A stretch of DNA of 32,261 bases from Amaricoccus macauensis (GCF_014201905.1 NZ_JACHFM010000011.1:1-32261); one strand, 5' to 3'. Positions 14,622 through 22,087 are shown, counted from the stretch's first letter. Made by a program: numbers and translations. The notes: a model not told the origin generated them from the sequence alone.

Positions 14622-14915
14622 GTGTCGCAGACATTCCTGGAGAGGTGTCGCATCGCCGTGGAGCGGCTGCGGCAGTATCGGAGCGCCGTGGTCACGGCCG
14701 AGGCGATGATCTGGCACCACGGCTACAAGGGCCTCGACGCCGCTCTGAAAGCGATCGAGGCGGAACCCGAGGACTTTCGCGAAAGGGTTCGGGCCGACCT
14801 CGTCGCCCGGCTCGCGGCTGACCGCTACCAGCGGTTCAAGCAGGCGGACGTGTTCGAACGCGCCCTGCTCCTCGAGCGCTGGAGCCAGCGCCGCGGTCAG
14901 ATGATCCGCGCCTGA
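14622..14915 (+). CDS. Small hypothetical protein
   Basis: A 97-residue, mostly helical, strongly charged protein starting at GTG 14622 after a G-rich Shine-Dalgarno-like GGGGCGGGG. An earlier in-frame GTG at 14532 overlaps the mgtC-like stop (GTGA) and would give 127 residues, but the extra stretch is low in helix-forming residues and reads like non-coding sequence, so the shorter form is preferred. Segments such as W-H-H-G-Y-K-G-L-D-A-A-L and A-D-V-F-E-R-A-L-L-L-E-R-W look like a genuine soluble protein. I do not recognise the family. It follows the mgtC-like gene and may share its transcript; a hairpin (GGAGCTC, CT, GAGCTCC at 14930-14945) stands just after its stop. Confidence 0.6.
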   Translation: MSQTFLERCRIAVERLRQYRSAVVTAEAMIWHHGYKGLDAALKAIEAEPEDFRERVRADLVARLAADRYQRFKQADVFERALLLERWSQRRGQMIRA

Positions 14916-15002
14916 CGCGACGATGCGGCGGAGCTCCTGAGCTCCACATCCTCGCAGTCAGCCGCAGAATACGCCTGCAACCTTCTGTTTCAAAAAAAGA
15001 AT

Positions 15003-15030
15003 GCCCAGCCGTAAGGCGGGGCGAGTTTTT
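15003..15030. terminator. Bidirectional terminator
   Basis: GCCC-A-GCC (15003-15010), loop GTAA, GGC-G-GGGC (15015-15022), followed on the plus strand by TTTTT (15026-15030). On the other side lies a run of seven A (14992-14998), which gives a T-run for minus-strand transcripts. It separates the mucR-mgtC direction from the convergent zinc-finger gene. The rest of 14916-15168 shows no gene. Confidence 0.7.
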
Positions 15031-15168
15031 CCTCCACCACGAGGAAAGGGCCGGACCCGCCCGGTCGGGGGGATGACCAAGGGCCGGCGCGCGACCGGAA
15101 TCTTAAGCTTGGTCGACGCGAGGATAACAGGCGGCGCGCAGCATAGCGAAGCGCCGCCGGCGGCAGCC

Positions 15169-15414
15169 TCAGGGCGCTTCGCCCTTCCGAAGCCGGCCTT
15201 GTTGGTCGATCCGCCACCCGTCCCCGGTGCGCTCGATGCTGGCGTCGGCGCCGTGCCGATCAATGAAATGACGATCGGCCTCGGCCTTGCGGCGGGCGTG
15301 GAAGTCGGCGGCCTTGTGGCCGGAGGGGCGGCGGCACATGACGCCGGCCCTCCGGCCACAGCTCGGGCAGGCGACGGCGAGGACCGGATGCGACCAGGCG
15401 GTGAAGTCGATCAT
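15169..15414 (-). CDS. Small zinc-finger protein of plasmid/phage type
   Basis: An 81-residue protein. C-P-S-C-G-R-R-A-G-V-M-C-R-R-P-S-G-H-K-A-A-D-F-H-A-R-R (residues 16-42) supplies CxxC, a further Cys and two His, the pattern of the small zinc-finger family that is frequent on alphaproteobacterial plasmids and phages and is thought to bind nucleic acid. ATG 15414 has a strong GAGGAG Shine-Dalgarno. It lies 71 bp downstream of the parB-like gene in the same direction and may be its co-transcribed partner. The C-terminal half (I-E-R-T-G-D-G-W-R-I) is a short beta-rich tail. Function within the element is unknown; a regulatory role is plausible. Confidence 0.8.
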   Translation of the reverse strand: MIDFTAWSHPVLAVACPSCGRRAGVMCRRPSGHKAADFHARRKAEADRHFIDRHGADASIERTGDGWRIDQQGRLRKGEAP

Positions 15415-15485
15415 CGGCGGCGTGCTCCTCGGAGCTATGGGGCAGGGGGAGCGGCCGGCGGGACAGACCCCGCCGGCCACCACGC

Positions 15486-17294
15486 TCAGAACATCTCGGG
15501 CGGCAGCCACCCCGCCACGCGGGCGCGCTGGTCGGCCGGCATCTCCGTCTCCGGCTGGAACAGGGTTTCGAGGCGGGCGCACTTCTCGCCCTTCTTCGCC
15601 TTGGCGAAGGTCCGGGCCTCGGTGCAGTCGGCCTCGATGCCGCGCAGCTCGCACCACAGCGCGTCGAGATAGCCGCCCGGCGCGCGCTTGAAGAAGTTCT
15701 CGGTGGTCGGGGTCCAGACCGCCCGCGGCTCGACCTTGGCGAGCTTGTCGAAGACCGGCGCCAGCATGTCGTTGCCGTAGTCGGACGGGTCGAACAGGCG
15801 GGCCAGCTCCAGCGTCAGGACTTCGCGGACATGCTCGGCCCCGCGCTTGCGGAAGGCCCGGAACGCCTTGGCGAGATCGGTGGCGTTGCTCCGCCCGGCC
15901 TCGGTGTCGAGCAGGCGCGGATCGGGCGCATAGCCGGTCTCCGTGGTCGGCGTCACGTTCACCGCGTAGCGGTGCAGGGAGAAGGCCCGGCCGACATTCG
16001 ACTGCAGGTGGAAGGCGAGCAGGTCGACCAGCAGGTCGGGCTGCTGCAGGGCGGCGTGCTGACGCGCCCCGCGACGGACTGCCCGCAGGTCCTGTTTCAA
16101 CGCCTCGGAGAGCCGCGGAGCGTCGTCCTGGGCCGCCTCCGGCGCCGCGTCGGCCTCCGCCACCAGAGCGCGCTTGATAATCCCGGCCTCGGCCGCCGCA
16201 GGCTGGTCGCCCGGCAGCACCATGGCGTGGGTCGCGCGAAGCTCGCCGCCATAGTCGAGGTAGAGAACGACACCGGCCTGTCGCTTCTGCTCCGGGGTAT
16301 AGTCCCCGTCGAGGATCGCGGTCAGCCGGTCAAGTTCCTCGGCCTCCGCCAGGTCGAGGCCGTCTCCCTCGGCGCGAAGGGCGAGCTCGGCGTGCCACGC
16401 GGTCTCCTCCTCGGTCAGCGCCCCCTCGGCGGGGTAGAGGGTGATGGCGTCGAGCTGGTCCGAGATCCCCCACGCCGAACTCTCGGTGCTGGTCTGCACC
16501 CACTTCCAGCCGTCGCGGGCGCGGGTTTCCTCGGCAAGCTCGGCGAAGCGAGCCGCAAAGCAAGCGTCGAGGATGTCGACGTCGTCGAGATAGACCTCAC
16601 CGCCGAAGAGATCGGTGGATATCCTGCCACCCGCCTCTCGGTAGGCCGGAACCCCGACGAAGCGGGCGCGGCGGTCAGTGTCTCGCACTGCCCCGGCTTT
16701 CAACAGCCGCTTGATGCTGTCCTCGGAATAGCGGCCGGGATGCCCGCCGATCTGCGTGAGAACCTCCTCGATCCGCGCCGGGTCATCGCAGAGCACGAAG
16801 ACCGCCGCCTCGGTCAGGCCGATCCTGTCGGCGCGGAGCGCGGCCAGGACCGGCTCGGGAAGCCCGGCCAGCCGCAGCCGGCGCTTCACGTGGGCCTTGG
16901 TGACGCCGAAGGCGATGGCGATCGCGGCCTCACCGACGCCCTTCTCGCGGAGCATGGCGTATTCGTGGATTTCGTCGGCCGGGTGCAGCGCCGAACGCAG
17001 GCTGTTCTCGGCAGCCGCCCACACTGCCGCCGTCGCCTCGTCGTCGGCGAGCTTGACCGGCACCGTCGCGAACCGCGCGTCGTCCTGCAGCTGCGCGAGG
17101 GCACGAAGCCGCCGGCCGCCGGCGATGACGCCGACCTTGCCACCGTCGCAGCGGAGGCCTGCGAGGTTCTGGATCAGACCCAGCTCACGGATGTTCGCGG
17201 CGAGCGCGTCGATCTCGGCCTGCGGCGGGTCGAGCCTCGGGTTCAGGGGGTGGATGTAGAGGTCCGCAAACGACACCTGTTCGACAACCATCAT
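15486..17294 (-). CDS. parB: Large ParB-like nuclease/partition-family protein
   Basis: A 602-residue protein whose N-terminal third is a ParB/Srx domain: I-H-P-L-N-P-R (14-20), L-A-A-N-I-R-E-L-G-L-I-Q (31-42) and GGRRLRAL (59-66, matching the CTP-binding GERRxRA box). A ParB helix-turn-helix follows: E-Y-A-M-L-R-E-K-G-V-G-E-A-A-I-A-I-A-F-G at about 107-130. The remaining 400 residues are helical with no domain I can name, as in the big ParB proteins of alphaproteobacterial mobile elements. Start ATG 17294 follows AAGGAGAG; a second ATG comes right after. No ParA is in the window, so it may act as a DNA-binding regulator or pair with a ParA elsewhere. A 25-bp palindrome 82 bp upstream is a candidate binding site. 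Confidence 0.85.
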   Translation of the reverse strand: MMVVEQVSFADLYIHPLNPRLDPPQAEIDALAANIRELGLIQNLAGLRCDGGKVGVIAGGRRLRALAQLQDDARFATVPVKLADDEATAAVWAAAENSLRSALHPADEIHEYAMLREKGVGEAAIAIAFGVTKAHVKRRLRLAGLPEPVLAALRADRIGLTEAAVFVLCDDPARIEEVLTQIGGHPGRYSEDSIKRLLKAGAVRDTDRRARFVGVPAYREAGGRISTDLFGGEVYLDDVDILDACFAARFAELAEETRARDGWKWVQTSTESSAWGISDQLDAITLYPAEGALTEEETAWHAELALRAEGDGLDLAEAEELDRLTAILDGDYTPEQKRQAGVVLYLDYGGELRATHAMVLPGDQPAAAEAGIIKRALVAEADAAPEAAQDDAPRLSEALKQDLRAVRRGARQHAALQQPDLLVDLLAFHLQSNVGRAFSLHRYAVNVTPTTETGYAPDPRLLDTEAGRSNATDLAKAFRAFRKRGAEHVREVLTLELARLFDPSDYGNDMLAPVFDKLAKVEPRAVWTPTTENFFKRAPGGYLDALWCELRGIEADCTEARTFAKAKKGEKCARLETLFQPETEMPADQRARVAGWLPPEMF

Positions 17295-17375
17295 GGCTGG
17301 TCTCTCCTTCGTGGTGGAGCGGCCGAGGTCTCTGTCCTTCGGTCCGCTTTGGGCGGAGCCGTCCCGGTCTGCCGA

Positions 17376-17400
17376 CCGGAAATGCACCCCGCATTTCCGG
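17376..17400. promoter_or_regulatory. 25-bp perfect palindrome upstream of parB-like gene
   Basis: Two 10-bp arms, CCGGAAATGC and GCATTTCCGG, flank ACCCC. The chance of such a perfect repeat is low even in GC-rich DNA. It lies 82 bp upstream of the parB-like start. It may be an operator, a parS-like centromere for the ParB protein, or a leader hairpin; no T-run follows on either strand. Confidence 0.5.
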
Positions 17401-17853
17401 GTGGGCAGAGCGGGGAGGGCGCTGCCCGACCCGCGGCCGGGCGACAGCGGGTCAACCGGGCGGAGGCGCCCTGTGGCGCGGCCCGCAGCCGGAGGCGAGG
17501 ACACGGGGGCGTCGGAGCCGGCGGCTCTGGCCGCCGCTTGCCGGTTGACGCGCGGTCGCCCGGATGCTGGGCGGACGTCAGGTATGGCAAAGTCGTCAGG
17601 GCGGGGGTGAGCGGGCTTCAGCCTGTCGATCCTCCGTCCTGGCCGAAGATCATCTCGATCGCCAGCGGCGATTTCCGGATTGTCGGAAGGGTTCTCAGGA
17701 AAGGGGGGCTTTTCGGAGCTAGTGTCGGAGTGCTTGGGCTAACAGTTGAGGAGTTAGAGTCCGTTAAGATTCTGTTAGAGAGTCGTTACGGCCTAGGGGC
17801 TGTTGGATAACCCACGGATAAGGTAGGGAGATTCGCGGAATGGAAGGCGTTTC
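17401..17853. other. Non-coding stretch before the iterons
   Basis: No convincing gene is seen on either strand. The left part is very GC-rich, and the right part (about 17740-17853) becomes richer in A and T, with two DnaA-box-like TTATCC elements on the minus strand at about 17800-17822. This is consistent with the left flank or melting region of the origin. Confidence 0.4.
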
Positions 17854-18050
17854 GGTGGGTGAAATGACGAAAATCGGTGTGTGAAGTGACGAAGTTTGGT
17901 GGGTGAAGTGACGATGGCCTAGTGGGTGAAGTGACGAATCCGGTGCGAGTTATCCACAGCTTGGTGGTGGCGCAGTCGGTGGGTGAAGTGACGAACATTC
18001 TTGACTGGTGGTGGGTGAAGTGACGATAGTCCTGGTGGGTGAAGTGACGA
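17854..18050 (+). repeat. Iteron array of the plasmid origin (7 repeats)
   Basis: Seven copies of the 17-mer GGTGGGTGAAGTGACGA start at 17854, 17876, 17898, 17921, 17978, 18010 and 18034. Copies 3, 5, 6 and 7 are identical; the others carry one change each. The first four are spaced 22-23 bp apart, about two helical turns, so they lie on one DNA face. The gap between copies 4 and 5 holds a DnaA box. All repeats point toward the initiator gene that starts 28 bp later. This is a typical origin with binding sites for the Rep protein, which also control copy number and incompatibility. Confidence 0.92.
17950..17958 (+). promoter_or_regulatory. DnaA box in the iteron array
   Basis: TTATCCACA matches the DnaA box consensus exactly and stands in the 57-bp space between iterons 4 and 5. 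It supports host DnaA recruitment at this origin. Confidence 0.75.
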
Positions 18051-18068
18051 ACGGTTCCGCGAAAGGAG

Positions 18069-18085
18069 AGCCAGCGAAGTGACGA
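18069..18085 (+). promoter_or_regulatory. Degenerate eighth iteron overlapping the rep start codon
   Basis: The last ten bases, GAAGTGACGA, match the iteron exactly and the first seven weakly (12 of 17 in total). The GTG at 18079 inside this repeat is the start codon of the initiator gene. Rep bound here could block its own translation start region or transcription, giving autoregulation. Confidence 0.6.
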
Positions 18086-19113
18086 CCGATCGATCTCCCT
18101 TGCTCCCGGACCGTCATCCGCAGCGTGATCTGTTCGTGTGCGACATCGTCGATGCGGTGCCGAAAGGCGACATGTCCTCGATGGAGCACCCTGTCTTTTC
18201 GCTGTCGACGAAGCCGGACATGCGTCCGCGGCGATATGAGCGGGGTGGAAACTGGATTGAGGTGTCGCCCTCTCGCTACGGGACGGCGACGGTCCACGAC
18301 CGGGACGTCCTGATTTACTGTATCAGCCAATGCATGGCGGCGTTGAACGATGGCCGGAAGGTTCAGCGAACGATGCGGTTCAAGGCCTATGACTTGCTTG
18401 TTGCGACAAATCGCCAGACGTCTGGTCGCGGTTATGAGCTTCTGAAGGATGCTCTTAGACGTTTGCAAGGCACTCAGATCGAAACAAATCTACGGCAAGG
18501 GGGAAAGGAGTACTTCAAGGTATTTGGCTTGATCGAATCCGCTGAAATTGTCCGGGAAACCCGGGATGGGCGAATGCTCGATGTTGAGATCACTCTTTCC
18601 GACTGGGTGTTCGACGCAATAGAAAATAATCACATTCTGACCCTCAACCGTCAATATTTTCTGCTTAGAAAGCCTTTGGAACGACGTCTCTATGAGCTCG
18701 CGAGAAAGCATTGTGGTGCGCAGATGGAATGGCGCATAGGCGTTCGAAATCTAGCTGAGAAATGTGGGTCGGCATCTAGTGAAAAGGAGTTCCGAAGAAT
18801 GCTGGGAATCATTATAGATGATGATGCTCAGCATGATCATATGCCTGACTATAAGTTTATCGTTGATGGGGAAAATATCTTAGTTAAGCGTAAGGACGTT
18901 GTTGTTGAGATTGCAGGAGGACAGACGGAGCCGAACTCTCACCTGCGGCTTGCTGTTGAAACCATAGCTGCGGCCCGGACATATGCGCCGGGATGGGATA
19001 TCTACCATCTTGAGCGGGAATGGCGTGCATGGGTTACAACGAAAGGAATCAAGGTTAAGGATCCGGATCGCCACTTTGTCAGCTTTTGTCGGAAGCGAGG
19101 TCCCGCAAGCTAG
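18079..19113 (+). CDS. repA: Plasmid replication initiator, RPA family
   Basis: A 344-residue initiator. R-D-L-F-V-C-D-I-V-D-A-V-P-K-G-D-M and M-E-H-P-V-F-S-L are family hallmarks near the N-terminus, followed by I-Y-C-I-S-Q-C-M and R-G-Y-E-L-L-K-D-A-L-R-R-L (winged-helix part). R-R-L-Y-E-L-A-R-K-H-C-G and C-G-S-A-S-S-E-K-E-F-R-R-M come later, and the C-terminal W-R-A-W-V and F-C-R-K-R-G-P complete the usual length. The GTG start at 18079 is preceded by AAGGAGAG at about 18063. It binds the iterons just upstream and starts replication. The second half (from about 18410) is clearly poorer in G and C than the first, which suggests recombination within the gene. The stop falls at the edge of an IS3 remnant, yet the protein end looks natural. 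Confidence 0.93.
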   Translation: MTTDRSPLLPDRHPQRDLFVCDIVDAVPKGDMSSMEHPVFSLSTKPDMRPRRYERGGNWIEVSPSRYGTATVHDRDVLIYCISQCMAALNDGRKVQRTMRFKAYDLLVATNRQTSGRGYELLKDALRRLQGTQIETNLRQGGKEYFKVFGLIESAEIVRETRDGRMLDVEITLSDWVFDAIENNHILTLNRQYFLLRKPLERRLYELARKHCGAQMEWRIGVRNLAEKCGSASSEKEFRRMLGIIIDDDAQHDHMPDYKFIVDGENILVKRKDVVVEIAGGQTEPNSHLRLAVETIAAARTYAPGWDIYHLEREWRAWVTTKGIKVKDPDRHFVSFCRKRGPAS

Positions 19114-19238
19114 GATCGCGCTCGAGGACGAAAACGCGCGACTGAAGAAGCTGGTGGCCGAACTCAGCCCCGACCGGGAGATGTTGCAGGATGTCGTCCG
19201 GCGAAAGCTCTGAAGCCTGCCCGGCAGCGGCAGCTGGT
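19097..19238 (+). mobile_element. IS3-family transposase remnant (OrfA end, OrfB start)
   Basis: In the frame ending at TGA 19211-19213, the peptide E-V-P-Q-A-R-I-A-L-E-D-E-N-A-R-L-K-K-L and M-L-Q-D-V-V-R-R-K-L is the C-terminal leucine-zipper part of an IS3-family OrfA. The shifted frame then reads A-L-K-P-A-R-Q-R-Q-L-V-R, the start of OrfB. Neither end of the insertion sequence is attached. The first bases overlap the last codons of the rep gene in another frame. Confidence 0.7.
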
Positions 19239-19355
19239 TAGGATGAACGCCTTCTGGGCATCCGAAAACCTGCTCGCCTTCATCGCTCCTCCGCTCCTTC
19301 TCCCGGCCGTTCAAGCGTAGCCGGATTTCCAGAAGCGGAGGTGGCCCAGTTTTCA
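19239..19355 (-). mobile_element. IS3-family left end and OrfA start, inverted remnant
   Basis: On the minus strand, ATG 19283-19281 after GGAGG begins M-K-A-S-R-F-S-D-A-Q-K-A-F-I-L, a classical IS3 OrfA N-terminus, which breaks off at about 19239. Upstream, TGAAAACTGGGCCACC beginning at 19355 looks like the terminal repeat of such an element. It is joined head-to-head to the plus-strand remnant, so internal parts were lost and one piece was inverted. The next 86 bp up to 19441 show nothing recognisable. Confidence 0.65.
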
Positions 19356-19441
19356 GGGCTCAGAGCAAAAAATCCACGGTGCCGATCCACAGATGTGTGC
19401 GCCATAAAGGACAGCGGGCATGTGGTGGATATCGAGATTAT

Positions 19442-19455
19442 CCGGGCGGCCCCGG
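19442..19455 (-). terminator. Hairpin directly after the DUF4238 stop
   Basis: CCGGG, CGGC, CCCGG on the plus strand: a perfect GC stem directly beyond the TAG of the DUF4238 gene (minus strand). No T-run follows, so it may protect the mRNA 3' end or act with Rho. Confidence 0.4.
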
Positions 19456-20481
19456 CTAATTGACCCTAAAGCGGAACCCTTTGTCGTTAGGGTTCTCTTT
19501 CATGAACCGCGTCGCCAGAGCAAAATCGGCATATTTGCAGACGACGTGTTGACTGGCGGACATGACCTGGAGGGAGTTGTGGAAATCCATGTTGTCCGTG
19601 TTCAGGACCATGGGGGTACCGTCGGCGACATGCTTGATCCACGCCTCTCTGAATTTCAGAATAGGGCGTAGCTTGTCGAGTTGCTTCTGCAGGTAATCGT
19701 TGGCGGGAATCTTACCCATGAAAGGCGCCAGCATCACCGATGCCAATCTGCGCTTATCGACCGCGTGCTGTTCTTTCATCCCAGCCATCAGGGTAGGGCA
19801 CCAGGCGCACAGCATCAGCTCGGCCGAGAGCGGGAGATAAATCTGGATGCCTTCGACGGCGAGGCCGAGGTTGCCGTAGAAGCTGTCCTTGCCCTTGTCA
19901 TTGTGGAGAACGACGGGGTTGTCGGAGAGGTAGAAGCTCCGGCCCTTCGGTGCCTTCATCAGCGCCAGGTCTTTGTCCATCATGGCAGCGACGAATCCGG
20001 GGGTTGCTTCCTCCATGAACCGGAGGTGCTGGAGCACCCGCTCCTCTTCAGTCTGTGGTCCAAGGTCGAGACCTTCGACAACCTCCGGACCCAAACGGTC
20101 ATCGAGCTGAATCTGCAGGTCTCGGAATAAGTCCCGCTGCGCCCTGGTGCGGACGAATTGGAAGGCGATGAAGCTGATCAGGTTGACCTTTTCCTCCGGC
20201 GATCCGTCCAGTGTTCCCCGCTCGAGAACGGCGCGATAGGTCGGTAGAAGAGCGTTCTCGATATCGCAAACCGCGCCTTCGAAGCTCGCTATTAGATTGT
20301 CTTCAATGTGAAATTCGTGGAAGCGCCGTTCGGCCATGATGTTGTCGATCGACGTCGTAAAGCCCTTCTGGGTGGGCTTTCGGAAGACATGGACCCGCTG
20401 CCCCTTCGTATCGGCGAGGAAGTTGCGCAGGATGAACTTGGGGACGTAGTGCTGGTTCTGCGCGGCTTGGTTAGCTGGCAT
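19456..20481 (-). CDS. DUF4238 protein in CBASS-like operon
   Basis: A 341-residue soluble protein opening with Q-N-Q-H-Y-V-P-K-F-I-L-R-N-F, the hallmark of DUF4238. Further blocks are F-I-A-F-Q-F-V-R-T-R at about 104-113 and F-Y-L-S-D-N-P-V-V-L-H-N at about 183-194, both usual in this family; the latter resembles an S-D-N-P catalytic or binding loop. Biochemical function is unknown. Its ATG lies 11 nt inside the SLATT gene, so the three genes CD-NTase, SLATT and DUF4238 form one transcript. It could be an additional effector, a regulator, or an accessory enzyme of the CBASS module. It is convergent to the rep gene, with IS remnants between them. Confidence 0.8.
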   Translation of the reverse strand: MPANQAAQNQHYVPKFILRNFLADTKGQRVHVFRKPTQKGFTTSIDNIMAERRFHEFHIEDNLIASFEGAVCDIENALLPTYRAVLERGTLDGSPEEKVNLISFIAFQFVRTRAQRDLFRDLQIQLDDRLGPEVVEGLDLGPQTEEERVLQHLRFMEEATPGFVAAMMDKDLALMKAPKGRSFYLSDNPVVLHNDKGKDSFYGNLGLAVEGIQIYLPLSAELMLCAWCPTLMAGMKEQHAVDKRRLASVMLAPFMGKIPANDYLQKQLDKLRPILKFREAWIKHVADGTPMVLNTDNMDFHNSLQVMSASQHVVCKYADFALATRFMKENPNDKGFRFRVN

Positions 20482-21088
20482 CGGTGATCGCCAGTCGGCC
20501 GGCTCTGCGCAGCGTGGAAGGTAGCATCAGATCGAGCTCTTTCTCGCTGAAGGTCAGGTCTTCTTTGTTTTTGATGCCGTCCTGAGCCTTGCCGTAGGCC
20601 GTACCGTCGGTGAAGGGGGCAGTGGAGTATATCTCGTGGAGCTTTTCCTGAAGGGCATCCCTGCGCTCTCTGAGCGCGTCCAGGGGGAATTCTTCGTCTA
20701 AGGTGTCCGTGATCAGACTGAGATAGGATTCCCGCACGTTCCATATGCTTGAGGCGGTCTCTCGGTGCTTCTGGGCCAGCGCGCCGGGGTCGAACTCTTT
20801 GATGCAGGAGTTGAAAATCAGGCTGAGGATGGCGAGAGCGGCCGTCGCGATTCCCACGTAGCCCGCGTACTTTCCGAAAGGGGAAGTTGCATCGAACAAC
20901 GCACCGACCGCGCCGCCGGTGATCAAGGCGGAGAGGACGATGTTTCCCCACTTCAACCACCACTGGTAGCCGTCGAAGCGTTCGGCCATCTTCTCGTGGG
21001 TCTTATGGGTGTAGGCGCAACGCCCGTAGCATTCCCGGACCTGGCTCTCGAGCTGGTAGCGAGGATCAAACTGGGAAGGTGTTGCCAA
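20471..21088 (-). CDS. SLATT-domain two-TM protein, CBASS effector
   Basis: A 205-residue protein with a soluble N-terminus, two hydrophobic helices (about 47-64 and 74-94) and a helical cytosolic C-terminal part. This is the SLATT layout (SMODS- and SLOG-associated 2TM effector). The N-terminal Y-G-R-C-A-Y-T-H-K-T-H-E-K helix and Q-W-W-L-K-W before TM1 fit known SLATT proteins. The TTG start at 21088 is chosen because GGAGGA (21100-21095) sits six bases upstream; longer readings would run deep into the CD-NTase gene. It overlaps the CD-NTase end by 23 nt. Such effectors are believed to open membrane pores when a cyclic nucleotide signal binds, killing the infected cell. Confidence 0.82.
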   Translation of the reverse strand: MATPSQFDPRYQLESQVRECYGRCAYTHKTHEKMAERFDGYQWWLKWGNIVLSALITGGAVGALFDATSPFGKYAGYVGIATAALAILSLIFNSCIKEFDPGALAQKHRETASSIWNVRESYLSLITDTLDEEFPLDALRERRDALQEKLHEIYSTAPFTDGTAYGKAQDGIKNKEDLTFSEKELDLMLPSTLRRAGRLAITDAS

Positions 21089-21947
21089 AGACGGTCCTCC
21101 AATGGGCACGGCGCGCCGGTCCATTCTCTTCGCCCTGAAGACCGCACGCCAGGACCGCATACTTGTGGTCCACACCGGCATGGTAGCCGAACGGACCCTT
21201 GCGATAGACATACGATCCGCTTCCGGGCATGCGCCAGTACGCTTTGTCTTTGTCTTGGTCGTTGATAAATTTCAGGAAATCCCGCGCCATGTAGTCGTGG
21301 TAGAGGAATGACTCGGCGCGATGCTCCCAGTTTTCGAGGAACTGGTAGGCGAGGGCGTCGATCAGCGCGCCCGACATCGGAACGGAGTTGTGGTCCCGCC
21401 AGATCCTCATCATACGGCACAAAGCTTTGAGGTTGCCGTTGACGGCGGCGTTCCTGACGCTCACGGCTGCGATCTCGGCTTGCGGATTGCAGGTCTTCCA
21501 GCTCCCGCCCCCGTTAGAATCTGGATAAGTCCATGTCCCGGCCTTGTTGTTGAACACGGGCAGGATTTCAAACTGGATGCCATCATCGAACGTAAGGACG
21601 ACGACTTGGCCGTCACCGCCGATCTTGCTCGATTGAAAGGTCGTCAGGAGAGAATTTTTGACAGCCTGCAGGAGCGCCGATTGGCCGTTGGACTGGTACG
21701 CGTCGTATTTGTAGTACAGATCGCCGGGTAGCCGAAACGCAACATCGAGGTCACTGACTCCCTTCGCGGCTGTGTCGCGGCCGTACGACCCCACATAGCG
21801 GCTGTGATCGTGCTCTGACTCGCTGTCCCAAAAATCCCTGTTAAGGCGTCGAGTGATCCGGCGATATCTGCCTCCGATGGAGGCCATCAAATCCGTGCCA
21901 ATGATGTACTTACCTCGAAATCGCCGGAAATCGTCTGCAACACCCAT
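21066..21947 (-). CDS. CD-NTase (SMODS-type nucleotidyltransferase) of CBASS
   Basis: A 293-residue cGAS/DncV-like nucleotidyltransferase. V-G-S-Y-G-R-D-T (52-59) with S-D-L-D-V (65-69) forms the G-S-x(n)-D-x-D active site (D66, D68), and E127 in I-Q-F-E-I-L-P-V-F is the third metal ligand. The later A-L-C-R-M-M-R-I-W-R-D-H-N segment is the usual helix of the C-terminal half. All catalytic residues are present. The family makes cyclic di- or trinucleotides upon phage infection. The next gene, a SLATT membrane protein, is the probable receptor. No Cap2/Cap3 (E1-E2/JAB) or HORMA/TRIP13 genes follow, so it is a minimal system with a DUF4238 extra. The product nucleotide cannot be read from the sequence. 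Confidence 0.88.
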   Translation of the reverse strand: MGVADDFRRFRGKYIIGTDLMASIGGRYRRITRRLNRDFWDSESEHDHSRYVGSYGRDTAAKGVSDLDVAFRLPGDLYYKYDAYQSNGQSALLQAVKNSLLTTFQSSKIGGDGQVVVLTFDDGIQFEILPVFNNKAGTWTYPDSNGGGSWKTCNPQAEIAAVSVRNAAVNGNLKALCRMMRIWRDHNSVPMSGALIDALAYQFLENWEHRAESFLYHDYMARDFLKFINDQDKDKAYWRMPGSGSYVYRKGPFGYHAGVDHKYAVLACGLQGEENGPARRAHWRTVFGNTFPV

Positions 21948-22072
21948 TTGCCTGTTATCCCGTGGCTCAATAAGCCCGGGAGATGGGGTGTTTTTGCTCT
22001 CAGCGCAATGAGTTAGAGGAAGAAATCCTATCTGGAGCTGCAGTGCTACAGTGAGCGAATGAGCTTTCCGCC

Positions 22073-22087
22073 CATCCCGAAGGGATG
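22073..22087 (-). terminator. TTCG-loop hairpin after the repC operon
   Basis: On the minus strand CATCC, CTTCG, GGATG folds as a stem with a very stable C(UUCG)G loop. It begins five bases beyond the stop of the small secreted-protein gene. No T-run follows. It probably marks the 3' end of the repC-trbM-like transcript and separates it from the CBASS operon, whose promoter must lie in 21948-22070. Confidence 0.5.

Noticed and set aside
15831-17810. Long plus-strand open frame of 659 codons opposite the parB-like gene
   Set aside because: It mirrors the codon structure of the true minus-strand gene in GC-rich DNA, has no recognisable domain and no ribosome-binding site.
17854-18050. CRISPR array
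   Set aside because: The repeats are 17 bp with mostly 5-7 bp between them and sit at a rep gene; this is an iteron array, and no cas genes are present.
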